From contig NZ_JARVRF010000022.1 in the NCBI RefSeq assembly GCF_030209835.1, forward strand, positions 1 through 64,000: a stretch of DNA of 64,000 nucleotides, read 5' to 3'. Source of the DNA: Arthrobacter sp. efr-133-R2A-120 (GTDB lineage: Bacteria > Actinomycetota > Actinomycetes > Actinomycetales > Micrococcaceae). Both the position numbers and the translations under genes were made by a program. Under the pieces are notes generated by a model. That model was not told the DNA's origin and ran no database searches. It saw only the letters and a list, made by a program, of their open reading frames with translations. Below are positions 1 to 9,484 of the stretch, piece by piece; positions within the stretch are counted from its first letter, which is position 1, and every line of letters begins with the position of its first letter.

Positions 1-396
1 GGGCCCTCTTGTCTTCAACGACACGAACTCAATTCCCCACCAACCACGAAGAGCCACTTTGACCCTGACGGGCCGGCCTTGCGCGGTGTCGTTGCCACCG
101 ACGGCTCGGAGGCGATCTACACAATCGTGACGCCGCCGCTGTCCGCGGATTCGCGACGTCGGGTCCGCCTGCCAGGAGTTTTGGCAGAGGCACGGTACCG
201 CGTCGAGTCCGCCCGCCCAGGCTCGCTCGGCCCCTCGTGGCTGAGCCCGTACTGGCTAGACCAGACCGCTGGTCTCGACTCCGACGCCGGGACCCCGTCC
301 TACTCTGGGAGCCTTCTCCGGGAGGCGGGTCTCGACCTGCCCACCTTCCACCCGGACCGGGCCCTCGTCTTGCGACTGGTCCGCGTCGACGCCTGA
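1..396 (+). CDS. C-terminal part of a GH36-type alpha-galactosidase, cut by the window edge
   Basis: The frame is open from base 1 to a TGA at 394-396. From about residue 22 it reads like the C-terminal beta-sandwich of bacterial family 36 alpha-galactosidases: a GVVATDGSEAIYTIV strand, then RVRLPG, an ARYRV strand, and a closing EAGLDLPTFHPDRALVLRL segment. That end pattern (a 'G..LP.LHP..A.L..' strand) is what I recall for this family. The first about 20 residues do not look family-like, so a break may lie near base 60. Only the tail is visible. The sequence cannot say whether the upstream gene is intact or this is a remnant. It has no functional link to the aromatic genes to its right. Confidence 0.55.
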   Translation, partial: GPSCLQRHELNSPPTTKSHFDPDGPALRGVVATDGSEAIYTIVTPPLSADSRRRVRLPGVLAEARYRVESARPGSLGPSWLSPYWLDQTAGLDSDAGTPSYSGSLLREAGLDLPTFHPDRALVLRLVRVDA

Positions 397-471
397 CCCT
401 TCGCGATCCGCCGCGCCCGCACACCTTCGGTACCGCCAACGACGTCAAATGCGCCCTATTTCAACGGTCTC

Positions 472-1057
472 CTAACCCAGCTTGAGGAAGATGCCTGCTT
501 CAGTGAGTTCGTCGACGAACGCCTGGACCGTGTCGGTTCGATTCCAGTCCCGCTGCAGCTCGCAGGCCAGCTGGGCAATGCTGACCGGCTGGGCGCCAGC
601 CCGTGTGACGCGCGTGATCGCTGTTTCGTGGGCGATGACCGAAGTGCCACCGACCGCGTCAACGACTGGAAAGACCTCAAAGCCCTCGCGCAGCGCATCG
701 AGGGTGGGGAAGCTGAGGCATGCTTCGGTCCAAAGCGCGGCTATGATCAGCTTCTTTCGCGCGGTCGCGCTGACTGCCGCTCGAAATGCCACATCCTCCC
801 ACGCGTTGATTGATGGCGAGGGCTGGGATAGTGCCCTTGTTTCGACCAGTGGCCACGTTTACCGTCGATAAGACGATCGGAATATCGAATGTGCGAGCGA
901 GCTTTACCGTCGTAGGGATGTTTCGGATGAGTTGTGCCCTGTCGATCGAGTTGATCGACTGCACTTGTGTTGGCTGGTAGTCGATGACGAGGAGGGCGGA
1001 GTTTTCCGGGGTGAGAAGTCCGTCGGTGAGTGGATCGCGGCGAGGCTCGCTAGTCAT
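472..1057 (-). pseudogene. Isochorismatase-family hydrolase, disrupted by a frameshift/deletion
   Basis: Two frames together make one cysteine-hydrolase (YcaC-like isochorismatase) protein. The N-terminal part starts at ATG 1057 (MTSEPRRDPLTDGLL), contains the core strand ALLVIDYQPTQVQSI (first catalytic Asp) and runs to about base 810. The C-terminal part continues in another frame with INAWEDVAFRAAV, then KKLIIAALWTEACLSFP (catalytic Cys region) and DAVGGTS, ending at TAG 474-472. Between GTIPAL and INAWED the family normally has roughly ten or more extra residues, so the lesion near 805-815 looks like a small out-of-frame deletion rather than one base. The gene is probably inactive. YcaC-like proteins are of uncertain substrate. 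Confidence 0.7.
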
Positions 1058-1314
1058 TTGGGGAGCGCCTTTCGTGCAGGAGATGTTGATGGAGGAATGT
1101 CGCCGTGTAGTTGTATGCGTCATCCAGAGCTGCGCTGGTTCCAAGCCTCTACCCCGGGTTCACTATCGTCAACGTCCCGCAGCAGGAGGCGCACATGTAA
1201 TGCTGCCGGGGCGGGGAAGAGAATTTCACGGTTGCGCGGGACATATCGCAACTATGCTGAATCTGCTGTCATCGGTGGGCTACGCGCGCCCGAACCCAAG
1301 GAGAGTTGGTTGTC

Positions 1315-2718
1315 ATGAGTGAACACTTCGACGTCGTGATTCTCGGGGCTGGCCCCGGCGGCTATGTCGCGGCGATTCGTGCCGCGCAGCTTGGCCTGCG
1401 GGTGGCGGTGGTCGAGAAGAAGTACTGGGGCGGTGTGTGCCTGAATGTCGGTTGCATCCCATCGAAGGCCCTGCTGCGCAACGCGGAGCTTGCACATATA
1501 TTCAATACCCAGGCGGAAATGTTCGGAATCATAGGGGACGTGTCCTTTGACTATGGCGCCGCCTTCGACCGAAGCCGACAGGTTGCCGATGGACGTGTCA
1601 GGGGCGTGCATTTCCTGATGAAGAAGAACGGGATCACCGAATACGACGGCTCCGGATCCTTCACGGACGCCCACAGCATGGACGTGGACCTGAACGCCGG
1701 GGGAACCGAGACCCTCACCTTCGACCACGCCATCATCGCCACCGGATCAACGGTCCGAATGCTGCCAGGGGTCGTGGCAAGCGCGAATGTCGTGACATAT
1801 GAGGAGCAGATTCTGGACCGGGAGCTGCCCCGATCCATCGTGATAGTCGGCGCCGGGGCCATTGGCATGGAGTTCGCCTACGTCCTGCGCAACTACGGGG
1901 TCGACGTAACGATCATCGAGTTCTTGGACCGAGCGCTCCCGACCGAAGACGCGGACGTTTCCAAGGAAATATTCAAGCAGTACAAGAAGCTGGGCGTCCC
2001 AATCCTCACCTCGACGAAGGTGGAAACGGTGCTGGATGAGGGATCATCAGTCACTGTCACCTACACCGGCCGCGACGGTGCGGCCGGAAGCCTCCGGACG
2101 GACAAGGTGCTGGTTTCGATCGGGTTTGCCGCGAACGTCAGCGGCTTCGGACTGGAAAGCACGGGGGTGGCTCTAACAACCGACCGAAGGGCGATCGCCA
2201 TTGACGACTACATGCGGACCAATGTTCCGCACATCTACGCGATCGGCGATGTGACGGCCAAGCTTCAGCTCGCCCATGTCGCCGAGGCACAGGGCGTTGT
2301 AGCTGCCGAAACCATCGCCGGAGCGGAGACCATGCCCTTGGGCGACTACCGCATGATGCCGCGCGCCACATTCTGCCAGCCGCAGGTGGCCAGCTTCGGC
2401 CTTACCGAACAGCAGGCCCGCGACGAAGGCCGAGACATCAAGGTCACCACATTCCCGTTCACGGCCAACGGCAAAGCGCACGGCTTGGGAGGGCCCACGG
2501 GCTTCGTCAAACTGATCGCCGAAACGCAGCACGGTGAACTGCTGGGCGGCCATCTCATAGGGCCGGATGTCTCTGAGTTGCTGCCCGAGCTCACGTTGGC
2601 CCAGAAGTGGGATCTCACTGCCACTGAACTGGCACGGAACGTCCACACTCATCCGACCCTCAGCGAGGCCCTGCAGGAAACCTTCCACGGGCTCACAGGA
2701 CACATGATTAATCTTTGA
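1315..2718 (+). CDS. lpd: Dihydrolipoamide dehydrogenase (E3), stand-alone
   Basis: A 467-residue FAD/NAD disulfide oxidoreductase that reoxidises dihydrolipoyl groups of 2-oxoacid dehydrogenase or glycine-cleavage complexes. Visible motifs: FAD-binding [17 protein letters not shown] at the N-terminus, redox-active CLNVGC (C-x4-C) around residue 43, NAD-binding GAGAIGMEF in the middle, [14 protein letters not shown] near residue 310, and the C-terminal active-site [11 protein letters not shown] 1315 is chosen over the upstream TTG 1306 because AAGGAGAG lies at 1298-1305, 9 bases before it. Length and motifs are normal for E3. No E1 or E2 gene is in the window, so its partner complex is unknown; it may be a catabolic duplicate. 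Confidence 0.93.
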   Translation: MSEHFDVVILGAGPGGYVAAIRAAQLGLRVAVVEKKYWGGVCLNVGCIPSKALLRNAELAHIFNTQAEMFGIIGDVSFDYGAAFDRSRQVADGRVRGVHFLMKKNGITEYDGSGSFTDAHSMDVDLNAGGTETLTFDHAIIATGSTVRMLPGVVASANVVTYEEQILDRELPRSIVIVGAGAIGMEFAYVLRNYGVDVTIIEFLDRALPTEDADVSKEIFKQYKKLGVPILTSTKVETVLDEGSSVTVTYTGRDGAAGSLRTDKVLVSIGFAANVSGFGLESTGVALTTDRRAIAIDDYMRTNVPHIYAIGDVTAKLQLAHVAEAQGVVAAETIAGAETMPLGDYRMMPRATFCQPQVASFGLTEQQARDEGRDIKVTTFPFTANGKAHGLGGPTGFVKLIAETQHGELLGGHLIGPDVSELLPELTLAQKWDLTATELARNVHTHPTLSEALQETFHGLTGHMINL

Positions 2719-2761
2719 AAGGTACGGCAGACGGACGTGGCAACTGAGGCAGGTGGAGTCG

Positions 2762-4384
2762 ATGGCTGACCAGATACGCCAGGGCACCGAGCCGTCCACC
2801 TGGGCGCCGATGGCCTCGGCGATCTTCCGGGGCCTCTGGTTCGCTCAGCTTGGCTCCAATGTGGGCACTTGGATGCAAACTGTAGGCGCTCAGTGGATGC
2901 TGGTCAATGAACCGAATGCGGCCGTCCTGGTTTCCCTGGTGCAAGTCGCGACCACGCTGCCGGTGATGCTGCTGTCCCTGCCTTCCGGCGTCCTTGCCGA
3001 CCTGCTCGACCGACGTCATTTGCTCATTTCGGTGCAGACGGCGATGGCCCTGACGGCCGGCCTTCTGGCGGTCCTCACCTGGGCCGGGGTGACCACTCCG
3101 GTGGTGGTGTTGGTGCTTTTGTTCCTCATGGGATGTGGTCAGGCCCTGACTGCCCCGGCCTGGCAGGCGATCCAGCCGAGTCTAGTGCCAAGGGCGCAGA
3201 TTCCAGCGGCTGCAGCGCTGGGCGGTATGAACGTCAACGTCGGGCGCGCCGTGGGTCCGGCAATAGCCGGGGTGCTGGTGTCGGTATCGGGCCCGACCCT
3301 GGTGTTCGGGCTCAACGCGCTCTCTTTCATAGGGGTCGTTGTGGTCCTCATTGCCTGGCGTGAGAAGAAGCCGGCCGCACAGGCCCTGCCGATGGAACGC
3401 CCCGTTGCTGCGTTGGGCTCCGGCCTGAGATTTATCCGCAACGCCCCCGCGGTGCGGCGAATCCTTCTGCGGTCGGTGTTGTTCATCGTTCCGGCCAGTG
3501 CCCTGTGGGCGCTGCTGCCCGTTGTTGCTCACGGCGCCCTGCACCTGGAGTCGGCGGGCTACGGTGGTCTTCTAGGTGCACTTGGGCTGGGTGCGGTGCT
3601 TGGCGCATTCGGCCTTTCCCGGCTCAGGATGCGGTTCAGCGCCAACGAGCTGATGGCGGCCTCAGCGATCGTTTTTGGTGGCGCGACGGTGGGGCTAGCC
3701 TTGGTCCCCTCCGTGATCGTGGTCGCGCTCGTCCTTATTCTTGCGGGGACCGCCTGGCTGGTGGTGCTCTCCACCTTGAATTCGTCGATGCAGCTGATGC
3801 TCCCCAACTGGGTGCGCGCACGGGGCCTGGCCGCATACATGGTTGTCTTCATGGGTGGCCAGGCGGTCGGGTCGCTACTTTGGGGAGGCGTTGCCGGGCT
3901 GACGGACACCGTCTGGGCGTTGATCGTATCCGCCATTCTGTTGGGTATTTGTGCCATGTCGGTGGCAACCTGGCCGCTGCCGCCGACTATTGGCCAGCTC
4001 GACCTCACCCCCTCGGCGCATTGGCCCGAACCCGCACTGGCCTTTGAACCCGACCCCTCAGACGGCCCGGTCATGGTCCTGAAGACCTATCAGGTCGCTG
4101 CGGAAGATATTGATTCCTTCACCTCGCTGATGTGCAAGGTCGGCGAGGCACAACAACGCTCCGGCGCAATGCAATGGGGGCTCTTTGCCGATGGCAACGC
4201 CCCCGGCCGTTTCGTCGAGAAGTTTCTGATTCGTTCCTGGGAGGGTCACCTGCGCCAACACCAGGAAAGGAATACCGCCGCCGTTCAGGCCGTTCAGGCG
4301 CAGGCAGAAGCCCTGAGCATCGAGAGGCCAACCGTCAGGCACCTCATAGCGGCAACGGCCAACGCACCCCGGGGTGGAAAGTAG
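2762..4384 (+). CDS. MFS exporter of the EntS/DUF894 (MFS_3) type with C-terminal soluble domain
   Basis: A 540-residue protein. The first about 400 residues form about twelve hydrophobic helices of the major facilitator fold, with the motif PSGVLADLLDRRHL in the loop after helix 2. The remaining about 120 residues are soluble and start around VMVLKTYQVAAEDIDSF. The family usually carries such a tail, which resembles an antibiotic-monooxygenase-like ferredoxin fold. MFS_3 members mostly export small molecules such as siderophores or drugs. The gene follows lpd by 43 bases on the same strand, so the two may be cotranscribed. ATG 2762 is chosen because a GGTGGAG sequence precedes it. The substrate is unknown; export of a toxic aromatic intermediate is only a guess from context. 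Confidence 0.8.
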   Translation: MADQIRQGTEPSTWAPMASAIFRGLWFAQLGSNVGTWMQTVGAQWMLVNEPNAAVLVSLVQVATTLPVMLLSLPSGVLADLLDRRHLLISVQTAMALTAGLLAVLTWAGVTTPVVVLVLLFLMGCGQALTAPAWQAIQPSLVPRAQIPAAAALGGMNVNVGRAVGPAIAGVLVSVSGPTLVFGLNALSFIGVVVVLIAWREKKPAAQALPMERPVAALGSGLRFIRNAPAVRRILLRSVLFIVPASALWALLPVVAHGALHLESAGYGGLLGALGLGAVLGAFGLSRLRMRFSANELMAASAIVFGGATVGLALVPSVIVVALVLILAGTAWLVVLSTLNSSMQLMLPNWVRARGLAAYMVVFMGGQAVGSLLWGGVAGLTDTVWALIVSAILLGICAMSVATWPLPPTIGQLDLTPSAHWPEPALAFEPDPSDGPVMVLKTYQVAAEDIDSFTSLMCKVGEAQQRSGAMQWGLFADGNAPGRFVEKFLIRSWEGHLRQHQERNTAAVQAVQAQAEALSIERPTVRHLIAATANAPRGGK

Positions 4385-4412
4385 CCGGGTCCGCCTCCTG
4401 GCGGCACCCGGC
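4384..4412. terminator. Hairpin between convergent genes
   Basis: The arms GCCGGGTCCGCC (4384-4395) and GGCGGCACCCGGC (4400-4412) pair with one bulged base around a TCCT loop. It begins at the stop codon of the MFS gene and faces the end of the leftward monooxygenase operon. There is no T-run, so termination is inferred from position and stability only. Confidence 0.5.
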
Positions 4413-4459
4413 CCTACCCGAGCCTTGAGTCGTCCGCGGCCCAGGTTACTCCCAAGCCG

Positions 4460-6856
4460 TCAGGGGGCCAGGACGCCTTCCGGTGCGAGGGCAGCTGGCG
4501 TCCAGCGCAGGTGTGACGTAGTCTGCACATCCGTATCCAGTTCCCTGAGCAGGGAGAGCCGGGGGCGGACTGCATCGGTGCGGCTGCTCGGCGGCTTCCG
4601 GCGTCCGGCCCTGAACTGCGGAACCCAGTCTGCTCCGTCGCCTTGGTATTCCTGCTCGGCAGCTGCATGCAGTGTCCACTGCGGGTCGTACAAGTGTGTG
4701 CGCCCGAGGGCCACGAGATCGGCGCGGCCCGCGAGCAGGACCGAATTGACGTCGTCGTACGTGGAAATGGCGCCGACGGCGATGACGGCCGCTCCCGCGG
4801 GCTCGGCGACTTCCTGTCGGATGCGGTCCGCGAAAGGCGTCTGGTAGCTGCGGCCGAAGGCCGGCTTCTCCTCCTTGGCGATCTGTCCGGTGGAGACATC
4901 TATGCCGGCAGCGCCGTGGGCGATAAAGGCCTTGGCTATGGCCAGTGAATCATCGGAGGTGTTGCCTCCTTCGATCCAGTCGGTCGCCGAAACGCGGACG
5001 GTCATCGGCTTGTGGGCAGGCCAGACCTTCCGAACAGCGTCGAAGACCTCAAGGGGGAAGCGCAATCTGTTCTCGAGGCTGCCTCCGTACTTGTCGGTCC
5101 TGCGGTTGGAGATGGGAGAGAGGAATGACGAGAGCAGGTAGCCGTGCGCCGCGTGCACTTCCAGGAGATCGAAACCGGCATCGGCGGCCCGGCGGGCGGA
5201 CTCCACGAAGTCCGCCTTGACACTTTCCATTCCGGCCCGGTCGATCTCGCGGGGGGTCTGGTTTCCCGGGCCGTAGGGTAGCGCAGATGGCCCGACCGGC
5301 TCCCAGTTCCCTGCCTCCAGTGGTTCGTCGATGCCCTCCCACATCAGGCGCGTGGATCCCTTGCGGCCGGAATGTCCGAGCTGGACACCGATTTTCGCCG
5401 TCGACCGCGCGTGGACAAAGTCAACGATCGACTTCCAACTGTCCCGCTGGCCGTCGGTGTAGAGGCCGGAGCAGCCGGGCGTGATACGGCCTTCGGCGGA
5501 GACGCAGACCATTTCCGTCATGACCAGCCCTGCTCCACCGAGCGCCTTGGACCCCAGATGGACCAAGTGGAACTCCCCTGGAATCCCATCGGTAGCGGAG
5601 TACATATCCATCGGAGAGACCACGATCCGGTTCTTCAGTTCCAGCTCTCCGATGCGGTACGGCTGGAACATGGCCGGGGCGACAGTCGGTAGTCCCTGGA
5701 GCTCGGCGAAGTTCCGGTCTACGTCGTCGGCGAATTCAGGGTCGCGGAGCCGCAGGTTTTCCTGGGTAATGCGGCGGGATCGGGTGAGCAGGTTGAATGC
5801 GAACTGGGTGGGGTCCTGATTCCTGTATTGGCCGATCCTTTCGAACCATTCGAGCGAGGCCTGGGCGGCCCGCTGCGTGGATTCGACGACGGGCCGCCGC
5901 TCCACCTCGTAGGCGGACAGTGCGGACTCGAGGTCAGAGTGTTCATGAAGGCAGGCTGCCAGGGCCAGCGCGTCTTCCATGGCGAGCTTGGTTCCGGACC
6001 CGATGGAGAAGTGGGCGGTGTGCGCGGCGTCGCCGAGCAGGACGATGTTGCCGTGGCGCCAGCTGCTGTTGCGCACTGTGGTGAAGTTCAGCCACTTGGA
6101 GTTGTTCGCCAGGACTTCGTGGCCTTCCAGCTCGTCGGCGAAGATGCGGCGGATCTTCTCGATGGCCTTTTCATCGGACACGCCGGGCGGAAGCACCTCG
6201 CCGGCGGTTTCGTCAAAGCCGGCCGCCTCCCACACGTCGGGAGACATTTCGACGATGAACGTGGATCCTTCGTCAGAGTAGGGGTAGCCGTGAATCTGCA
6301 TAACGCCGTAGTCGGTTTCTTTGACGAAGAACTTGAAGGCTTCGAAGACCAGGTCGGTGCCCAGCCACATGAATTTATTGGCCCGGGGATTGAGGTTGGG
6401 GCGGAACGAGTCGGCGTATGTTGCTCGGATCTGCGAATTCACACCGTCCGAAGCGAGCACCAGGTCGTAGCCGGCTTCGAGCTCCTGGATGGGCGGAGCG
6501 AGTGTGCTGAACCGCACGTCCACTCCGAGTTCGAGGCAGCGGCGCTGCAGGAGTTCCAGCAGCTCCTTCCGGCTCATGGCGGCGAATCCCTGGCCTCCAA
6601 CGGTCAAGGTTTCGCCGCGGAAGTGGATGTCGATGTCCGACCAGCGCGCGAAGCGGCGGCTCATGTATTCGGCCACCACGGGGTCGGCGTTTCCGATGCC
6701 GCCCAGCGTCTCGTCAGAAAACACGACGCCGAAGCCGAATGTGTCCGTGGCGGCGTTGCGTTCCCAGAGCGTGATGTCGTGGGCAGGATCAAGCTGCTTC
6801 ATCAGTGCTGCGAAGTACAGGCCTCCGGGGCCGCCTCCGACGATTGCGATCTTCAT
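4460..6856 (-). CDS. 2-Aminobenzoyl-CoA monooxygenase/reductase (salicylyl-CoA 5-hydroxylase/oxidoreductase type)
   Basis: A 798-residue fusion of two flavoenzymes. Residues 1 to about 390 form a PHBH-type flavin monooxygenase, with Rossmann GGGPGGLY at 8-15 and FAD motif GDAAHTAHFSIGSG near 285. Residues about 395-770 form an Old Yellow Enzyme barrel, with FQPYRIGELELKNRIV, the active-site HAAHGYLLSSFLSP, and YGGSLENR. This architecture is that of Azoarcus 2-aminobenzoyl-CoA monooxygenase/reductase, which 5-hydroxylates anthraniloyl-CoA and then reduces the ring. The same name space includes salicylyl-CoA 5-hydroxylases. The adjacent CoA ligase and the anthranilate-forming genes to the right favour the aminobenzoyl-CoA reading. 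Start ATG 6856 has AAGGGA upstream. It is the last gene of the operon beginning at 10875. Confidence 0.85.
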   Translation of the reverse strand: MKIAIVGGGPGGLYFAALMKQLDPAHDITLWERNAATDTFGFGVVFSDETLGGIGNADPVVAEYMSRRFARWSDIDIHFRGETLTVGGQGFAAMSRKELLELLQRRCLELGVDVRFSTLAPPIQELEAGYDLVLASDGVNSQIRATYADSFRPNLNPRANKFMWLGTDLVFEAFKFFVKETDYGVMQIHGYPYSDEGSTFIVEMSPDVWEAAGFDETAGEVLPPGVSDEKAIEKIRRIFADELEGHEVLANNSKWLNFTTVRNSSWRHGNIVLLGDAAHTAHFSIGSGTKLAMEDALALAACLHEHSDLESALSAYEVERRPVVESTQRAAQASLEWFERIGQYRNQDPTQFAFNLLTRSRRITQENLRLRDPEFADDVDRNFAELQGLPTVAPAMFQPYRIGELELKNRIVVSPMDMYSATDGIPGEFHLVHLGSKALGGAGLVMTEMVCVSAEGRITPGCSGLYTDGQRDSWKSIVDFVHARSTAKIGVQLGHSGRKGSTRLMWEGIDEPLEAGNWEPVGPSALPYGPGNQTPREIDRAGMESVKADFVESARRAADAGFDLLEVHAAHGYLLSSFLSPISNRRTDKYGGSLENRLRFPLEVFDAVRKVWPAHKPMTVRVSATDWIEGGNTSDDSLAIAKAFIAHGAAGIDVSTGQIAKEEKPAFGRSYQTPFADRIRQEVAEPAGAAVIAVGAISTYDDVNSVLLAGRADLVALGRTHLYDPQWTLHAAAEQEYQGDGADWVPQFRAGRRKPPSSRTDAVRPRLSLLRELDTDVQTTSHLRWTPAALAPEGVLAP

Positions 6857-6870
6857 GGATCGGGTCCCTT

Positions 6871-8526
6871 CTAGGCTTGGGTTGCGGCCGCGTCGGCCAG
6901 CTGGTCGTTCTCGTTTTCGAGGTACTGCCGCAGCCGGAAATGCTGCAGTTTTCCGCTCGGGTTTCGTGGCAGCTCATCCACGAAGCGGATGTCGCGCGGG
7001 TATTTGTACGGGGCAATCGTCAGTTTGACGAAGTCCTGGATTTCCTTGCGTTTGGCCTCACCGGCCTCCACGCCTTCACGCAGGACGACGAACGCGCACA
7101 CAACGCTTCCGCGGTCCGGGTCGGGGCGGGCGACGACGGCATTTTCCAGAACGTCCGGGTGCTGGTTGATGGCCGCCTCCACTTCGGGGGCGCCGATGTT
7201 ATACCCGGAGGAGACGATCATGTCGTCCGACCGTGACTGGTATATGAAGAAGCCGTCCTCGTCCTGGACGAAGGTGTCACCGGTGATGTTCCAGCCGTTC
7301 CAGACGTACTTGGACTGCCGCGGATCATCCAGGTAGCGGCACCCGGTGGGGCCGACCACCGCCAGCCTGCCGGGTTGGTGAGGACCCAGTTCGGCGCCGT
7401 TGTCATCGAGGATGGCCGCCCGGAATCCGGGGACGGCTTTGCCGGTCGCCCCGGGCCTGCTGTCCTCACCGGGTGCTGAGATGAAAACGTGCAGCATTTC
7501 CGTGGCACCGATGCCGTTGACGAGCCGGACGCCGGTTGCATCGTAGACGGCCTGCCACGTTTCTTTGGGCAGGTGTTCGCCGGCGGACACTGCGATGCGC
7601 AGGCGGCTCAGCAATTCACCGCGGCCGGCCTTCAGGATGGCGCGATACGCGGTAGGTGCCGTGAAGAGTATGGAGGCACCGGCGTCGGCCGCGTTTTCCG
7701 CGAGTTCCACCGGAGCCGCCCGCTCCGTCAACAGCGCAGAGGCGCCAAACCGCAAGGGAAACACCACCAGGCCACCGAGCCCGAACGTGAAGGCGATTGG
7801 CGGAGACCCGGCAAACACGTCGTCCGGCATTGGCTGGAGGATGTGGCGGCCAAAGGTGTCTGCGATCGCGAGGATATCGCGGTGAAAGTGCATGGTGACT
7901 TTCGGGTCTCCCGTAGTCCCCGACGTCGGACCCAGAATGGCGACGTCGTCTGCCGCGGTTTCGACATTCGTGAAGGTTCCGCTCTTGGCAGCGCACCGCT
8001 GGACGAAATCTGCTCCGTCCGTGCCGCCGTAAGCCAAGAGGCTGACAGGTTCGCGTTCGGATGCGGAGGCCAGATCTTCCATGAAGCGATGGTCCGAGAC
8101 TGCGAGGACCGGCCGTGTGAGCCGGATAAGTGTCGCCACCTCTGAGGCCCGCAGCATCGGCATGGTGGTGACGACGACGGCGCCGGCCTTGAGAACACCC
8201 AGCCAGGCGGCGACGAGCCAAGGGTTGTTGGGTCCGCGCAGCATGACGCGGTTGCCAGGGAGTACGCCGAAATCTTCGGTGAATACCTGGGCGGCTTGGT
8301 TGGAGCGCCGCTGCAATTCAGCGTAGGTCCATACGGTGCCGTCCGGCGTCCGGAGGGCCGGTCGGTCGCCTCCGAATTGCGTTACAGCCTCATCGATGAG
8401 AACTGCGGCCGCATTCAGCTGTTCAGGGTATTGGAGCTCGGGGAGGGTGAACTCCAATGCCGGCCAGGTTGAGGCCGGCGGCAGGTGGTCCCGCGTAAAT
8501 GTGTCCACATGGGCCGATGTGCTCAT
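6871..8526 (-). CDS. Aryl-CoA ligase, 2-aminobenzoate-CoA / benzoate-CoA ligase family
   Basis: A 551-residue ANL-superfamily ligase that activates an aromatic acid with ATP and CoA. The phosphate-binding signature TSGTTGDPKV lies near residue 206, the acyl-adenylate motif GIGATEMLHVF near 330, and the hinge and C-terminal domain include DDMIVSSGYNIG and NPSGKLQHFRLR with the catalytic Lys. Length and motif spelling match benzoate/2-aminobenzoate-CoA ligases. ATG 8526 has AAGGAG 4-5 bases upstream. Only 14 bases separate it from the aminobenzoyl-CoA monooxygenase, so anthranilate is the most likely substrate. Salicylate or benzoate cannot be excluded from sequence alone. Confidence 0.87.
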   Translation of the reverse strand: MSTSAHVDTFTRDHLPPASTWPALEFTLPELQYPEQLNAAAVLIDEAVTQFGGDRPALRTPDGTVWTYAELQRRSNQAAQVFTEDFGVLPGNRVMLRGPNNPWLVAAWLGVLKAGAVVVTTMPMLRASEVATLIRLTRPVLAVSDHRFMEDLASASEREPVSLLAYGGTDGADFVQRCAAKSGTFTNVETAADDVAILGPTSGTTGDPKVTMHFHRDILAIADTFGRHILQPMPDDVFAGSPPIAFTFGLGGLVVFPLRFGASALLTERAAPVELAENAADAGASILFTAPTAYRAILKAGRGELLSRLRIAVSAGEHLPKETWQAVYDATGVRLVNGIGATEMLHVFISAPGEDSRPGATGKAVPGFRAAILDDNGAELGPHQPGRLAVVGPTGCRYLDDPRQSKYVWNGWNITGDTFVQDEDGFFIYQSRSDDMIVSSGYNIGAPEVEAAINQHPDVLENAVVARPDPDRGSVVCAFVVLREGVEAGEAKRKEIQDFVKLTIAPYKYPRDIRFVDELPRNPSGKLQHFRLRQYLENENDQLADAAATQA

Positions 8527-8562
8527 GCCGCTCCTTCTAGGGTTCTTGCTTCTGATGTCGGA

Positions 8563-9480
8563 TTAGGATCCGGGCCGGATCATGCCTTCTTGGGCGACGG
8601 TGGCCAGCAGGCGGCCGTCCCGGTCGAAGAAGTGGCCAAGGGCCATTCCTCGGTTGCTCTGGCCGGAGATGGCCTTCTGCGCGTAGAGGACCCATTCGTC
8701 GGCTCTTCCGTCGCGGTGGAACCACATGGAGTGGTCCAGGCTGGCTGTGGTGAGGCCGGGCGAGGACCAGTGCAGGCCCTGGACCCGGAGGAGAGGCTCC
8801 AGGATGGTGTAGTCGCAGACGTACGCAAGGGCTGCGCGGTGCAGATTGGAGTTCAGTCGATGGTCGCCGAGCTCGGGCAGGCCATCGAAGGCTTTCACCC
8901 AGATGGCCTGATGGGCCTCCCGTCCCCCTTCGACCTCCACGTAGACGGGGCCCGAGACGTGACGCATGTCGAAGCTGCGACCGGTGGACCAGTACTCAGC
9001 GGCGGGGCCTTCGACGCCGATGAGGACCTCGGCAGCACTGCGCTGCGATTCCGGATCGAGATCCGCAGGAGTTGCTTCCGCAGGAACAGGGGTCTGGTAG
9101 TCGGTGCCGTCTTCAGGAACCTGGAAGGATCCCATCGCAGCGAAGACCGTCTTCCCGTTTTGATAGCCGCGCACGCTTCGTGTGGAGTAGCCGCGGCCAT
9201 CGCGCAGGTGCTCGACTTCGTAGCGCACGGTTGATCCAACATCCACGGGACGCATGAAGTAGCTGTGCATGGAATGGAGCGCCCGATCAGAGTCAACCGA
9301 GCGCATCATGGCAGCGGCCGACTGTGCCACCATGTCTCCGCCGTAAGCCTTGGGCCAGGGAACGTACTGGGTGGTGGCCTCGTATGCTTCCTCGTGCACT
9401 TGGGCCGGAACCGGAGTCAGTTCCACGGCGCGGAGAAACGTCGCTGATGTCAGGGTCTGGGCCGGCGTTGTCGCATTCAT
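8563..9480 (-). CDS. tesB: Acyl-CoA thioesterase II (TesB-type double hot-dog)
   Basis: A 305-residue protein with two hot-dog domains. The first has KAYGGDMVAQSAAAM and HSMHSYFMRPVD, where TesB enzymes read 'GGQ.xxQ' and 'HSLHSYFLRPGD'. The second contains SLDHSMWFHR and GMALGHFFDRDGRLLATVAQEGMIR, the usual C-terminal signature. It hydrolyses an acyl-CoA to free acid and CoA. In this operon it may release CoA from a hydroxylated or ring-opened product, which would fit a gentisate-like lower route. ATG 9480 is chosen from family length and lies 4 bases past the cupin stop. Its ribosome site is weak, and the in-frame start at 9525 inside the cupin gene is possible. Confidence 0.85.
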   Translation of the reverse strand: MNATTPAQTLTSATFLRAVELTPVPAQVHEEAYEATTQYVPWPKAYGGDMVAQSAAAMMRSVDSDRALHSMHSYFMRPVDVGSTVRYEVEHLRDGRGYSTRSVRGYQNGKTVFAAMGSFQVPEDGTDYQTPVPAEATPADLDPESQRSAAEVLIGVEGPAAEYWSTGRSFDMRHVSGPVYVEVEGGREAHQAIWVKAFDGLPELGDHRLNSNLHRAALAYVCDYTILEPLLRVQGLHWSSPGLTTASLDHSMWFHRDGRADEWVLYAQKAISGQSNRGMALGHFFDRDGRLLATVAQEGMIRPGS

Positions 9481-9484
9481 GGTG

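Noticed and set aside
4460..6856. Salicylate as the natural substrate of the CoA-hydroxylase block
   Set aside because: The protein type also fits salicylyl-CoA 5-hydroxylation, but the genes that would make anthranilate lie in the same island and no salicylate-forming gene is seen. Kept only as an alternative.
5828..6874. A 348-codon plus-strand frame over the aminobenzoyl-CoA monooxygenase
   Set aside because: It mirrors the coding pattern of the leftward gene and has no recognisable domain.
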